Of a stretch of 39,325 nucleotides of DNA, positions 23,953-31,818 are shown piece by piece; positions within the stretch are counted from its first letter, which is position 1; each line of letters starts with the position of its first letter. The notes below the pieces were generated by a model. That model had not been told where the DNA came from and made no database searches. It was given only the letters and a program-made list of their open reading frames with translations. A program made the position numbers and the translations under genes. This DNA comes from an uncultured bacterium (GTDB lineage Bacteria; UBP6; UBA1177), in contig CAMZDX010000007.1 in assembly GCA_947305505.1 (NCBI GenBank), forward strand, positions 1 to 39,325. The letters run 5' to 3'.

Positions 23953-24570
23953 CTATTTTTTAGCCGGTTTTTCCGGTCTCGGCCAACCAAGGAACTCTTC
24001 AGTATCTTCGTCCATAAGTTCCGGATATTTCGTAAGGAAAGTGTCTTTCCACTCTTTGAGCGGGAATCTTCCTTCTTTTACGAACATCGTGATGTACATA
24101 AGCCTGTCGTTCATCGTTATAACCTGATAGCGCTGAACAAGCTGGTCGAGAAGTGCAAGAAGCATTCCGTCGTTAAGGTTTTTAGCACCGGAATCGACAC
24201 ATTTTTCGGCAGCTCTCTTGATCCAGCCGTTAACCATTTCCTTGTTGATGTTCTCAACCTTTTTGATTCTGATCATAGCTTCGATCCAAGCTTTGTGATC
24301 TCCTTTCTGCTCAGCCTCATCCCAATATTTCTGGTAGAAACTTTCAGCTATTTTCTCGTCGACCTGTTTGTTGAGTTCCGTCAGTTCCTGATCATTCGGA
24401 TACTGTCCTCTCAAAGTAACGAGCTTAGCCTTTGCCTGCTGATATTCGCCTTTTTCGACAAGCTCTTTAACCAGCGCCCTCTCATCTACTGTTTTTTTCT
24501 CACCGCACGAAACTGCGGAAAAAGCAAAAAACATTGCAAAAACAACCATAATAAGAACTGATTTTCTCAT
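23953..24570 (-). CDS. Small helical lipoprotein
   Basis: The 205-residue protein has a lipobox AVSC (cysteine 22). The mature part is mostly alpha-helical and resembles one or two TPR-like hairpins (ALVKELVEKGEYQQAKAKL, PNDQELTELNKQVDEKIAE) before a longer helical domain ending in a Pro/Lys tail. I do not recognise a family. ATG 24570 is chosen because GGAGGG lies ten bases upstream; an in-frame ATG at 24582 overlaps that site. A strong terminator lies between this gene and the porin-like gene upstream, so expression may depend on readthrough. It is periplasmic or outer-membrane attached. Confidence 0.8.
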   Translation of the reverse strand: MRKSVLIMVVFAMFFAFSAVSCGEKKTVDERALVKELVEKGEYQQAKAKLVTLRGQYPNDQELTELNKQVDEKIAESFYQKYWDEAEQKGDHKAWIEAMIRIKKVENINKEMVNGWIKRAAEKCVDSGAKNLNDGMLLALLDQLVQRYQVITMNDRLMYITMFVKEGRFPLKEWKDTFLTKYPELMDEDTEEFLGWPRPEKPAKK

Positions 24571-24607
24571 GAAACCCTCCATTTTTCCTCAACGGAAAAG
24601 AAAAAAT

Positions 24608-24634
24608 AAAAAAAGGGGAACTTTTGTGTTCCCC
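24608..24634 (-). terminator. Rho-independent terminator after the porin-like gene
   Basis: On the minus strand GGGGAAC, a six-base loop and GTTCCCC form a seven-pair stem (24615-24634). A run of seven T residues (24608-24614) follows directly. It lies 11 bases after the stop codon at 24646. Confidence 0.93.
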
Positions 24635-24645
24635 CGCTCATCAAA

Positions 24646-26103
24646 TTAGAACTCGGCACCTGCCTGAAGCACGATCGTTGTAAAACCGTGATTGTATTTG
24701 TCGTCTTTGTTAACATTTTTAGGATCAACTTTTGATTTAGGCTGCATAAGGAAAGTGAGACCGGTCATACCACGGACACCTGCAAATTCCTTTGTAAAGA
24801 AGTTTGCTGTCGCACCGATCCTGAAATAGTTTGAAGCCTTTTTAAAGTTGGTATAATCGAGATAATCACCGTCTTTGCTGAGATAAACACCCTTAACAAA
24901 ATCGAACCTTACTGCTATGCTGACTTTGTCGATCCATTCGTGATCGAATTGATAAGCATAACCCGGAGCAAGCGAAAGAAGCATTCCTGCAGGACTTTTT
25001 TTAGCCGTGCCTTCTACCATCTTCATCATATTATAATCGAAGGAAACCGGCATTTCAAAACCAGCGTAACCGCCTTTCAAGTGAACACCGATGCCGATAA
25101 GATTTACATCTTTGCCGGTTTTGCCTTTGCTGTCCGTAGTGCCTGCCGGATAAGAGTAGAAATCAGTTCTGTACTGGAACGCTACAGCTGCTTTTAAATA
25201 ATCTCTGAAAGCATAACCTACTCTGCCGTAGATTCCCATAGTTTTGTCAGAATCCCAGAATTCGCTGTTGATCGAACCTGTTCCGAGTGAAACACCTACG
25301 AAAACATTGTGATCTTCCATAAAAGTGCCGTTGTAGCCGAGAGCAAAACCTGCGTCAGTCTCAGGAATAAAACCTTCAACAACGGTAAGGCTTCTCGAAA
25401 GGAAAGGAGTCGCAAAACCCATTCCGAGTTCCTGATAACCGTCGATCAAGCCGTATTCAGGAATCATTTTTCCGGCTTTGATGAAAACATCGTAGAATTT
25501 TACACCGCCGTAAACTTCGTAAAGAGCGTTTGCCGCACCGTCCATAATCGAATGAAGATTTGCCTTCATAAGCGGATTGCTGACAGCTTTTTCTATAAGC
25601 GCATTGTCGGTTCTAAGGTTGACAGTTCCTTTTGCGATGACGTGTTCACCAAGATATTCAAGACCGAGAATACCTTCGTCAACACTGCCGAACATTGCGT
25701 TGCCGTTCTTCCACGCGCCAGTAGCACTATCTTTATATTTATATGAACCGTAAACCGAGAAACCGCCTTTTACAAGCAGAACAGGTTTCAAACCCTTCGG
25801 AAGAACCGAAGCTTCTTCCGCTTCATCCTGCTGATTCATCTGATTCTCCTGCGCATTATTTTTAGCCGCAGGTTTTTCAGTTTCTACTGCACCCATAAGG
25901 TCTCTCATGGCAGCGTCGCTTTCGGACTGCTCATCCGATTGTTTCTGCTCAGAAGCGCCTTCTTCTTCCTCTTTTTCTTCTTCCGAATCTTCGCCGTCTT
26001 CCTCAAAACCGCCGCCGAAATCATCATCGAAATCATCTGCAGCCACTACGAATGGAACAACAAAAAGAACTGCAATAAGCAGTGTGAACATTTTTTTGAA
26101 CAT
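24646..26103 (-). CDS. Porin-like outer-membrane beta-barrel protein with acidic N-terminal extension
   Basis: The 485-residue protein has a signal peptide (MFKKMFTLLIAVLFVVPFVVAA). An Asp/Glu/Gly-rich stretch follows (about 24-65), then a Gln/Glu-rich linker. From about residue 105 the sequence alternates as in a beta-barrel (GFSVYGSYKYKDSATG, ISIAVRFDF-like strands) and ends in Phe (VLQAGAEF), the usual signal for the BAM complex. AGGAGG precedes ATG 26103. It has its own candidate promoter and terminator, so it is probably a single-gene, well-expressed unit. No porin family is recognised and the acidic extension is unusual for a porin. Confidence 0.82.
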   Translation of the reverse strand: MFKKMFTLLIAVLFVVPFVVAADDFDDDFGGGFEEDGEDSEEEKEEEEGASEQKQSDEQSESDAAMRDLMGAVETEKPAAKNNAQENQMNQQDEAEEASVLPKGLKPVLLVKGGFSVYGSYKYKDSATGAWKNGNAMFGSVDEGILGLEYLGEHVIAKGTVNLRTDNALIEKAVSNPLMKANLHSIMDGAANALYEVYGGVKFYDVFIKAGKMIPEYGLIDGYQELGMGFATPFLSRSLTVVEGFIPETDAGFALGYNGTFMEDHNVFVGVSLGTGSINSEFWDSDKTMGIYGRVGYAFRDYLKAAVAFQYRTDFYSYPAGTTDSKGKTGKDVNLIGIGVHLKGGYAGFEMPVSFDYNMMKMVEGTAKKSPAGMLLSLAPGYAYQFDHEWIDKVSIAVRFDFVKGVYLSKDGDYLDYTNFKKASNYFRIGATANFFTKEFAGVRGMTGLTFLMQPKSKVDPKNVNKDDKYNHGFTTIVLQAGAEF

Positions 26104-26153
26104 CAAATCCTCCTAAAAATCAAATTGCTTGCAAAACACAAAAAATCTGGAAG

Positions 26154-26181
26154 AGAGTAGTAAAAGAACATATAAATTCAA
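26154..26181 (-). promoter_or_regulatory. Candidate promoter of the porin-like gene
   Basis: TTGAAT (26176-26181) and TACTCT (26154-26159) are 16 bp apart on the minus strand. The -10 is poor. The leader of about 45 bases includes AGGAGG. Confidence 0.35.
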
Positions 26182-26247
26182 GTTTTTTCGATATTTCACA
26201 AAAATTTTTCCGATTAAAACAAAAAACCGTCAAAAAAAACTTCTGAA

Positions 26248-26781
26248 TTAGTGAGAAACAAGCTCTTCGAGCTCGCGTTTCAAAGCTTCTTCGTCGCCCG
26301 GAGTATATCCGCTGTGGCGCAAAACGACAACGCCGTTTTTATCAACAACCATCATATAAGGCACTGAATCGCCGCCTGGTATAATTGAACTGACAGTGTT
26401 TCCGCTCGGATCGACAAGTATCGGGAAAGGCAGTGCAGCCTCAACAGCAAATTCGTTGACTTTGTCAATCAACTCCTCTGTGTCAGTTGAAATACCTACA
26501 AATTCGACCGAATCGGAAAAAGCCGGATAGATTTCGGCAAGTTTTTTGAGTTCCTGTTTGCAAGGCTCGCACCAGGTCGCCCAGAAAGCGGCGACAAGAT
26601 GCTTTTTTCCGCGGATCGCTTCGAAAGAAAATGTTCCGCCGTCAACTTTTTCAAGGTTCAGCGAAAAGCCTGAAATTTCCGGAGTTTTTGCCGGAGCTGC
26701 AGACTCTTCAGCTTTTGGAGAAGCTGTCCCGCAAGAAGCGAATATCAAAATTGACAAAACAAAAATTACAATATTTTTCAT
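26248..26781 (-). CDS. TlpA/ResA-type thioredoxin-fold lipoprotein
   Basis: The 177-residue protein has a lipobox FASC (cysteine 17). The thioredoxin domain contains HLVAAFWATWCEPCKQELKK with the redox pair C71-E-P-C74 and the conserved cis-proline in GGDSVPYMMVVDKNG. It belongs to the TlpA/ResA/AhpC-TSA-like group of membrane-tethered thiol reductases and would act in the periplasm. It follows the second thioredoxin-fold lipoprotein after three bases. The partner that supplies electrons, such as CcdA or DsbD, is not in the window, so the target proteins are not known. Confidence 0.9.
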   Translation of the reverse strand: MKNIVIFVLSILIFASCGTASPKAEESAAPAKTPEISGFSLNLEKVDGGTFSFEAIRGKKHLVAAFWATWCEPCKQELKKLAEIYPAFSDSVEFVGISTDTEELIDKVNEFAVEAALPFPILVDPSGNTVSSIIPGGDSVPYMMVVDKNGVVVLRHSGYTPGDEEALKRELEELVSH

Positions 26782-26784
26782 AAC

Positions 26785-27495
26785 TTACAGTTCTTCCAAA
26801 AGCATTTCGATTTCTGTACAGGTACCTTTGACCATGTCATTGCCCCAACCTTCACCGTATTCAACAATTTCCATTGTCGAAGCATCGATAAACATCCATG
26901 TCGGATATGCGCCGCCCAAAGGACTGCTGAAAAATTTGTGCAGCACTTTCTGCTCTTCCATTTTAAGATAGCCGTAAAGCTCGAAATCAGCTGTTTCAGG
27001 ATATTCCGAAAGGAAAAGATATTTATAGTTCGACAACTTTTCGGGTTCGAGTTCCGGCTGAGGTCCGTCAAGCAGACCGTTGAAAACAAGCAGGATCTTA
27101 AACCCCTGTGCCTTGTACTCGGGAAGATTGATCTCAAGAAGATCCTCTTTCAGCTGACGGCACGGAGGACAGTCGTAAGTCGTGAAAATGAGCCATATCA
27201 GCTTGCTTTCCGGATTGTTCGGCTTATACCACTCGGCAAGGTGATGTTCGGCATCAAGATCGTCATAGATGGTAATGTTCTGCGCTATTTTACCGATTTC
27301 ATTCGATGTCGGAGTAACTTCCGGATAAGCAAGTTCCTCAGGTTCATCAGAATCCTGAACTTCGGAGTCTTCGACTTCAGAATCACTCACATCATCCGCG
27401 TCGGTCTTTTCTTCAGCTTTCTCTTCACTGCCGCCGCATGAAACAAAGAAAAACATTGCGCAGAGAGCTGCAATCGAGATCATAAATTTTTTCAT
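26785..27495 (-). CDS. Thioredoxin-fold lipoprotein with acidic spacer and CPPC motif
   Basis: The 236-residue protein has a lipobox FVSC (cysteine 20), then an acidic Glu/Asp/Ser spacer (about 22-55). The thioredoxin-like domain has LIWLIFTTYDCPPCRQLKED, with C109-P-P-C112, and a proline in GAYPTWMFID that fits the cis-proline site. Compared with its downstream neighbour the domain is larger and more divergent. ATG 27495 follows GGAG at a good distance; ATG 27507 in the same frame contains that site. The pair is likely cotranscribed with the PP2C and lipid kinase genes from the consensus promoter at 29234-29261. Confidence 0.86.
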   Translation of the reverse strand: MKKFMISIAALCAMFFFVSCGGSEEKAEEKTDADDVSDSEVEDSEVQDSDEPEELAYPEVTPTSNEIGKIAQNITIYDDLDAEHHLAEWYKPNNPESKLIWLIFTTYDCPPCRQLKEDLLEINLPEYKAQGFKILLVFNGLLDGPQPELEPEKLSNYKYLFLSEYPETADFELYGYLKMEEQKVLHKFFSSPLGGAYPTWMFIDASTMEIVEYGEGWGNDMVKGTCTEIEMLLEEL

Positions 27496-27510
27496 AAACG
27501 TCTCCATTAT

Positions 27511-28278
27511 TTAAGGTTCAACTTTTACCAGAATAACAGTTATATTGTCTTTTCCGCCGTTCGCGTTAGCCATATCGACAAGCTGTTTCGTCATCTCCTC
27601 GAGAGAAATTCCGCTTGCAAGAATTTTTTCCATCTCGTCGTCCGGAACCATGTCGGAAAGTCCGTCGGAGCAGAGAAGATAGATTTCACCGGCTCTTGCC
27701 TGACGCTTTTGAATATCGACAAGAACATTGTCCTTCATGCCGAGAGCACGCATTATCACGTTTTTATGCGGGAAAGTTTTAGCCTGCTCTTTCGTGATCT
27801 GCCCAGCTTTGATGTATTCGTTGACAAGCGAATGGTCTTCGGAAACCTGAACAAGTTCGCCATCGAAAAAACAGTAGCAGCGGCTGTCGCCGACATGCGC
27901 GACGTAAAGATCATCGCTTCCGTCTTTGGCGATTATCGAAACTACCGTCGTTCCCATTCCGCTGCATGCCGCGTCCTCGGAAGACTGCTTGAAAATCCGT
28001 TTGTTGGCGAATTTTATCCCGACCATGAGCTTGTTCGCGTCAAGTGCAAGCGTCGGATCGAGTTTGTAAGGCCACGTCATGTCGTCATCTTCTTCCGAAG
28101 CGTGAAAAAACTCCGCAATAGTATCGATCGCGATTTTCGAAGCGACTTCTCCGGCGTTGTGACCGCCCATTCCGTCGGCAACGACAAAAACACCTTCGTT
28201 TTCAAGAATGACGTAACTGTCTTCGTTAAGTTCCCTTTTCATGCCGGGATGCGTCTTTGCAGCACTTCTATAATGCAT
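27511..28278 (-). CDS. PP2C-type protein Ser/Thr phosphatase
   Basis: The 255-residue single-domain PP2C has all metal motifs: NEDS (18-21), VADGMGGHNAGE (33-44), AHVGDSRCY, LCSDGLSDMV and GGKDNITVILV. It is a soluble enzyme of the Stp/PrpC type that usually opposes Hanks-type kinases. The kinase at 15203-16720 is a possible counterpart although it lies 11 kb away in another operon. It starts three bases after the lipid kinase gene, and is followed by the thioredoxin lipoproteins. Its substrates cannot be inferred. Confidence 0.94.
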   Translation of the reverse strand: MHYRSAAKTHPGMKRELNEDSYVILENEGVFVVADGMGGHNAGEVASKIAIDTIAEFFHASEEDDDMTWPYKLDPTLALDANKLMVGIKFANKRIFKQSSEDAACSGMGTTVVSIIAKDGSDDLYVAHVGDSRCYCFFDGELVQVSEDHSLVNEYIKAGQITKEQAKTFPHKNVIMRALGMKDNVLVDIQKRQARAGEIYLLCSDGLSDMVPDDEMEKILASGISLEEMTKQLVDMANANGGKDNITVILVKVEP

Positions 28279-28281
28279 GTT

Positions 28282-29205
28282 TTACTCCGTAACCAAATCC
28301 AACAACGGCCCTGTTTCGACCACAAGTTTTCCCGACGACGAATACATATCGCCGTCCAAAGTATATCTGAATGATTTTTCTCCGTTTATAAAAAAGCGGC
28401 TTCCGACCGTATCGTCGACCACATCCGGCGGCACCGAGCGTCCGAGCCATACTCTAAGCACCTGAGGTACGATCTTCGCCTTGTCGCGAAAAGCTATCAT
28501 CTGCGCTTTTTTCGGATCGATCTTCGCCCTGAAAGTGAGATCCATTCCAAGCCCGACAGAAGGAAGCGTCGTGATTAGAAAGGCCAGATAAGGCGCTCTG
28601 CCGAATGAAAATCCGTCGGCATTGAGCTCCTGCCATGTCGGCTTGAAAAATTCAGCTGCCAGCTTTCCGTGGACAAGCATCGAACCGGCCATCGCCAGAA
28701 CTGATTTCGCCGCAACAAGCGGGGAAGGATTGCTGCTTCTGTGGTAGAGATCCATGAAAGTACAGACCGCACCGCTTCCGAAAATAAATCCGTAGCGCTC
28801 GTTCACCTTGAGAAGTGAAATCTGCCGGCAGTTCAGTTCCCTTTCCTTATACGCCTTGACAACGCGCTTGAAAATCGAGACCGTGTTGCCTCTGAGCTTG
28901 AGATTTGTGGCAGTCATATTCATCGTTCCGCCTTTGAGAATCGCGATCTTCGGAAGTTCCTCGCCGCGGTAGATCTTCATCATCGAAGTGAGCGCGACAT
29001 GAACAGTTCCGTCACCGCCGTTTATCGCAATGACATCGACTTTTTTCTGCTTGAAATGCTCCATCGCAGCATCCATTTTGTCGAATGAATCGGGCAGACG
29101 GACAAGATCTTTGTCAGGAGCGCACTCAATCAGCTGCTGAAGCCTGTCAGGATGTTTTCTGTTCTTTTTTGAATAAGGATTGGAGACAAGACCGATTCCC
29201 GGCAT
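28282..29205 (-). CDS. Diacylglycerol/lipid kinase family protein
   Basis: The 307-residue protein has the DAGK catalytic fold of the YegS/DgkB/LCB5 family. GLVSNPYSKKN opens the N-terminal domain, AINGGDGTVHV (about 60-70) is the nucleotide loop and ILKGGTMNMTA is the following conserved element. A C-terminal beta domain includes LDGD in the place usual for this family. The lipid substrate, which could be diacylglycerol, sphingoid-like or phosphatidylglycerol, cannot be read from sequence. It is the first gene after a near-perfect promoter and heads a four-gene unit. Confidence 0.88.
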   Translation of the reverse strand: MPGIGLVSNPYSKKNRKHPDRLQQLIECAPDKDLVRLPDSFDKMDAAMEHFKQKKVDVIAINGGDGTVHVALTSMMKIYRGEELPKIAILKGGTMNMTATNLKLRGNTVSIFKRVVKAYKERELNCRQISLLKVNERYGFIFGSGAVCTFMDLYHRSSNPSPLVAAKSVLAMAGSMLVHGKLAAEFFKPTWQELNADGFSFGRAPYLAFLITTLPSVGLGMDLTFRAKIDPKKAQMIAFRDKAKIVPQVLRVWLGRSVPPDVVDDTVGSRFFINGEKSFRYTLDGDMYSSSGKLVVETGPLLDLVTE

Positions 29206-29233
29206 AAAAGCACCTCGAAAAAATAAACAACAG

Positions 29234-29261
29234 ATTATAGTGTCAATGATTTTTTTGTCAA
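29234..29261 (-). promoter_or_regulatory. Consensus sigma-70 promoter of the lipid kinase-PP2C-thioredoxin operon
   Basis: On the minus strand a perfect TTGACA (29256-29261) is followed after 16 bp by a perfect TATAAT (29234-29239). The start codon at 29205 lies 28 bases further. This is the strongest promoter match in the window. Confidence 0.88.
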
Positions 29262-29273
29262 AAACTCTTAAAT

Positions 29274-30347
29274 TTAATAGATTTTGGCTTTTTCGACGCC
29301 GTCAACGACTCTGAAAGCCCCTTCCGCAAGTGCTGCAAGCTCGTCTTCACCCGGATAAACGAAGAATTCACCCATCCAGCCGGTGTATTCCTTGAGATCT
29401 TCGACGAATTTCTTGAAGTATGCGCATCCGCCGGTAACGATGATTCCGTCGACCTTTCCTTTAAGAGCTGCGGCGTAAGCGCCGATTTCTTTTGCGACCT
29501 GATACTCGAAAGCGTCGAAAACTTTGAGAGTTTCTGGGTCGCCCGCTTTTACCTGATTTTCGATGTCGCGGAAGTCTTCAGTCCCGATGTATGCCTTGAA
29601 TCCGCTTTCCCTCGAGAAAATGCGGATGACTTCTTCTTTCGGCATCGAGTAGCACATATTTATGATTCCGATAAGCGGCATCGCGCCTGCTCTGTTCATG
29701 CTGAAAGGTCCCATTCCGAGAAGTCCGTCGTTGACGTCTACTACTTTGCCGCCTTCGAGCGCAGCAATCGAGATTCCGCCGCCCAGGTGAGCGACGACAT
29801 AGTTCGCTTTGTAAAAATCTTTGCCCTGTTTCTCGGCTATTTTTCTTGCAACAGCCTTGATGTTGAGCGCGTGAACGCGGCAAATTCTCGTTATTCCCGG
29901 AAGTCCGCTGAGACGCGCCTTATCCCACATGTTGTCGGTCGTTACCGGGTCAACGATGTAGCTTTCTTTGAGTCCGAAATCCTTCGCCAACTGGTCTGCG
30001 ATTATTCCGCCGAGATTGGATGCATGGTTTGCGAATTTACAGCTCAACAAATCGTCCAGAAGCGCCTGATTGACGAGGTATGTACCCCCTTCAAGCGGTT
30101 TTACCGGACCGCCTCTGCCGACAGAAGCGACAACCTGAAATCCCTTTTCGGCGACAACTTTATCTACAGCCTTTTTTATCATCGTGTATCTGAAATCAAA
30201 CTGTTCCGAAACGAGTTTGAACTTTGCCAACTCTTCCTGCGGATGTCTTACAGTCTCTTCATAAAGTGATCCCTCTCGACTGAAAACTGCGAATTTTGTT
30301 GAGGTCGAGCCTGGGTTTACAACGATTGCGACTTCTGTTTTTGTCAT
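29274..30347 (-). CDS. buk: Butyrate kinase
   Basis: Butyrate kinase makes butyrate and ATP from butyryl phosphate and ADP. The 357-residue protein has the ASKHA phosphate loop VVNPGSTSTKFAVF, the butyrate-kinase block NHASNLGGIIADQLA, YIVDPVTTDNMWDKAR and HALNIKAVARK, and HLGGGISIAALEGG. It fits butyrate kinase better than acetate kinase, though branched-chain acids may also be substrates. ATG 30347 follows GGAGAG; an upstream in-frame ATG at 30359 overlaps that site. It lies after ptb and the DUF493 gene with tight spacing. Confidence 0.94.
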   Translation of the reverse strand: MTKTEVAIVVNPGSTSTKFAVFSREGSLYEETVRHPQEELAKFKLVSEQFDFRYTMIKKAVDKVVAEKGFQVVASVGRGGPVKPLEGGTYLVNQALLDDLLSCKFANHASNLGGIIADQLAKDFGLKESYIVDPVTTDNMWDKARLSGLPGITRICRVHALNIKAVARKIAEKQGKDFYKANYVVAHLGGGISIAALEGGKVVDVNDGLLGMGPFSMNRAGAMPLIGIINMCYSMPKEEVIRIFSRESGFKAYIGTEDFRDIENQVKAGDPETLKVFDAFEYQVAKEIGAYAAALKGKVDGIIVTGGCAYFKKFVEDLKEYTGWMGEFFVYPGEDELAALAEGAFRVVDGVEKAKIY

Positions 30348-30360
30348 TTTTCTCTCCATA

Positions 30361-30630
30361 TTAAATTGCGAATTTTACGTCAGGATGAGCTTTCAAAGCC
30401 TCGTAAAGAGCGTGCATTTTTTCTTTGTTTTCGACATATACCGGAACTGTGTATGATGTGTATTTTCCGGCTGAACTTTTGTTCTCGGTCACCTTTCCTC
30501 TGAGCGGGATTTCGGTTTTTGCAAGAATATCCAGAAGATCGGCAACATTTTTCCCGACTTCGACTTTCGAGTGCATGACCACTTTCAAAGCGATCGTAAC
30601 AGGATATTTGACTTCGTGCTGTTCAGTCAT
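30361..30630 (-). CDS. ybeD: DUF493 (YbeD-like) small protein
   Basis: The 89-residue protein has the ferredoxin-like DUF493/YbeD pattern: YPVTIALKVV near the start, VTENKSSAGKYTSYTVPVYV in the middle and IYEALKAHPDV-like LYEALKAHPDVKFAI at the end. In E. coli ybeD lies next to lipB, and the fold resembles ACT-like regulatory domains. Here it lies between ptb and buk, starting three bases after the ptb stop. A regulatory role toward the butyrate enzymes is only a suggestion from position. Confidence 0.82.
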   Translation of the reverse strand: MTEQHEVKYPVTIALKVVMHSKVEVGKNVADLLDILAKTEIPLRGKVTENKSSAGKYTSYTVPVYVENKEKMHALYEALKAHPDVKFAI

Positions 30631-30633
30631 GGC

Positions 30634-31557
30634 CTAACTGTGAGCGTTTACAGTGATTCCGAGAACGAGCGAATTGATCTTCGCCCTTGCATCGTCCGCA
30701 CGCGAACTCAGAAGAACGGGAACCTTCGCTCCTACGATCACGTGACCGGTCTGAGCGCCGCCCCAGTAGTGAACGAGCTTGCCCAAAACATTTCCGCTTT
30801 CGATGTTCGGGAAAATGAGGATGTCTGCGCATCCTGCCATGACGGAGTTAATCCCTTTGACCTTTGCAGCATATTCCGAAATTACGTTGTCGATCGCGTA
30901 AGGCCCTTCGAGGTAAGCGTTGATGTCATCGAGCTCGCCTTCAGCCTTCATTCTCTGGATCTCGGCAGCATCAACTGTGGACTGGATCCTCGGGGAAACG
31001 GTCTCGATCGCCGAAATGTATGCGACTCTCGGTTTTTCGAAGCCGAGTTTATGGAAAACCTGGACTGCGCCGCGGGTCATCTCTATCTTCTGCTCAAGCG
31101 TGGGAAGCGGGATTATGCCGCCGTCCATGATTCCTACAAGACGCTTGTTTTCACCTTTTGAAAGCGGATCTTCATACATCAGGATATCGCTGACTACAGC
31201 AGCCGCCTTGAGACCGTTCTCCTTTCTGAAAACGGCTTTCATGATCTGTGCCGTCTCGACACTTCCTTTGAGAAGGATATTGACTCTTCCGTCTGCCGCA
31301 TAATCGGCAGCTTTCGAGCAGCTTTCAACGTTGTCTGCACACGGAACTATCTCGACTTTTCCTTCAAGAACAGTGCCTTCTATGAGGTGATTTATTTTCT
31401 CTGCGTTTCCGAAAAGAACGGGAACCGCCAGATTTTCGACGACCATATCTATCGCTGCTTCAACTGCGACAGGCTTATCGGCGCCGACAACGGCAACGAC
31501 CTGCTTCTTTTCCATTTTCTTAACAAAATCAATCATTTCGTCAAAACTTCTGAACAT
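30634..31557 (-). CDS. ptb: Phosphate butyryltransferase
   Basis: Ptb exchanges CoA for phosphate on butyryl-CoA. The 307 residues match the short Ptb/Pta family: ILLKGSVETAQIMKAVF near the middle, SDILMYEDP, and the C-terminal block VMAGCADILIFPNIESGN followed by KLVHYWGGAQTGHVIVGAKVPV, which forms the active site. Together with buk it gives a substrate-level ATP route from butyryl-CoA or a similar acyl-CoA. AAGGAGG precedes ATG 31557. Acetyl-CoA specificity cannot be ruled out from sequence, but the buk neighbour favours butyryl. Confidence 0.93.
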   Translation of the reverse strand: MFRSFDEMIDFVKKMEKKQVVAVVGADKPVAVEAAIDMVVENLAVPVLFGNAEKINHLIEGTVLEGKVEIVPCADNVESCSKAADYAADGRVNILLKGSVETAQIMKAVFRKENGLKAAAVVSDILMYEDPLSKGENKRLVGIMDGGIIPLPTLEQKIEMTRGAVQVFHKLGFEKPRVAYISAIETVSPRIQSTVDAAEIQRMKAEGELDDINAYLEGPYAIDNVISEYAAKVKGINSVMAGCADILIFPNIESGNVLGKLVHYWGGAQTGHVIVGAKVPVLLSSRADDARAKINSLVLGITVNAHS

Positions 31558-31571
31558 AATGTCCTCCTTGG

Positions 31572-31601
31572 ATTAAAATAACAATCACAAAAATCGGGCA
31601 A
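31572..31601 (-). promoter_or_regulatory. Weak candidate promoter of ptb-ybeD-buk
   Basis: TTGCCC (31596-31601) and TTTAAT (31572-31577) lie 18 bp apart on the minus strand. The implied start would be only a few bases before the ribosome binding site. The match is weak, but no better pair was seen in the 166-bp gap after tRNA-Asp. Confidence 0.25.
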
Positions 31602-31648
31602 TAGTTGCATTTTAAAGGAGTTAAATCAAGAAAAATAGAAAAGTGACA

Positions 31649-31672
31649 GCGTAACGGCGAAACGACGTAACG
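31649..31672. repeat. Three tandem 8-bp units in the ptb upstream region
   Basis: GCGTAACG, GCGAAACG and ACGTAACG follow each other without a gap (plus strand). They are GC-rich in an otherwise AT-rich gap. They lie upstream of the ptb candidate promoter. Confidence 0.7.
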
Positions 31673-31723
31673 AAAAAACTCCAATTAAAAAATTCGAAAA
31701 ACTTTTGGGAAAAACAAAAAAGA

Positions 31724-31800
<77 letters not shown>

Positions 31801-31818
31801 GTCTCGATTGTGAAAGAA

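Noticed and set aside
29274-30347. Acetate kinase instead of butyrate kinase
   Set aside because: The motifs, length and ptb neighbour fit butyrate kinase; acetate kinase is about 400 residues with a different N-terminal block.
31558-31723. Small gene or terminator in the gap between ptb and tRNA-Asp
   Set aside because: No open frame with a ribosome binding site and no hairpin with T-run was seen; it holds only the octamer repeat, T-rich sequence after the tRNA and a weak promoter candidate.
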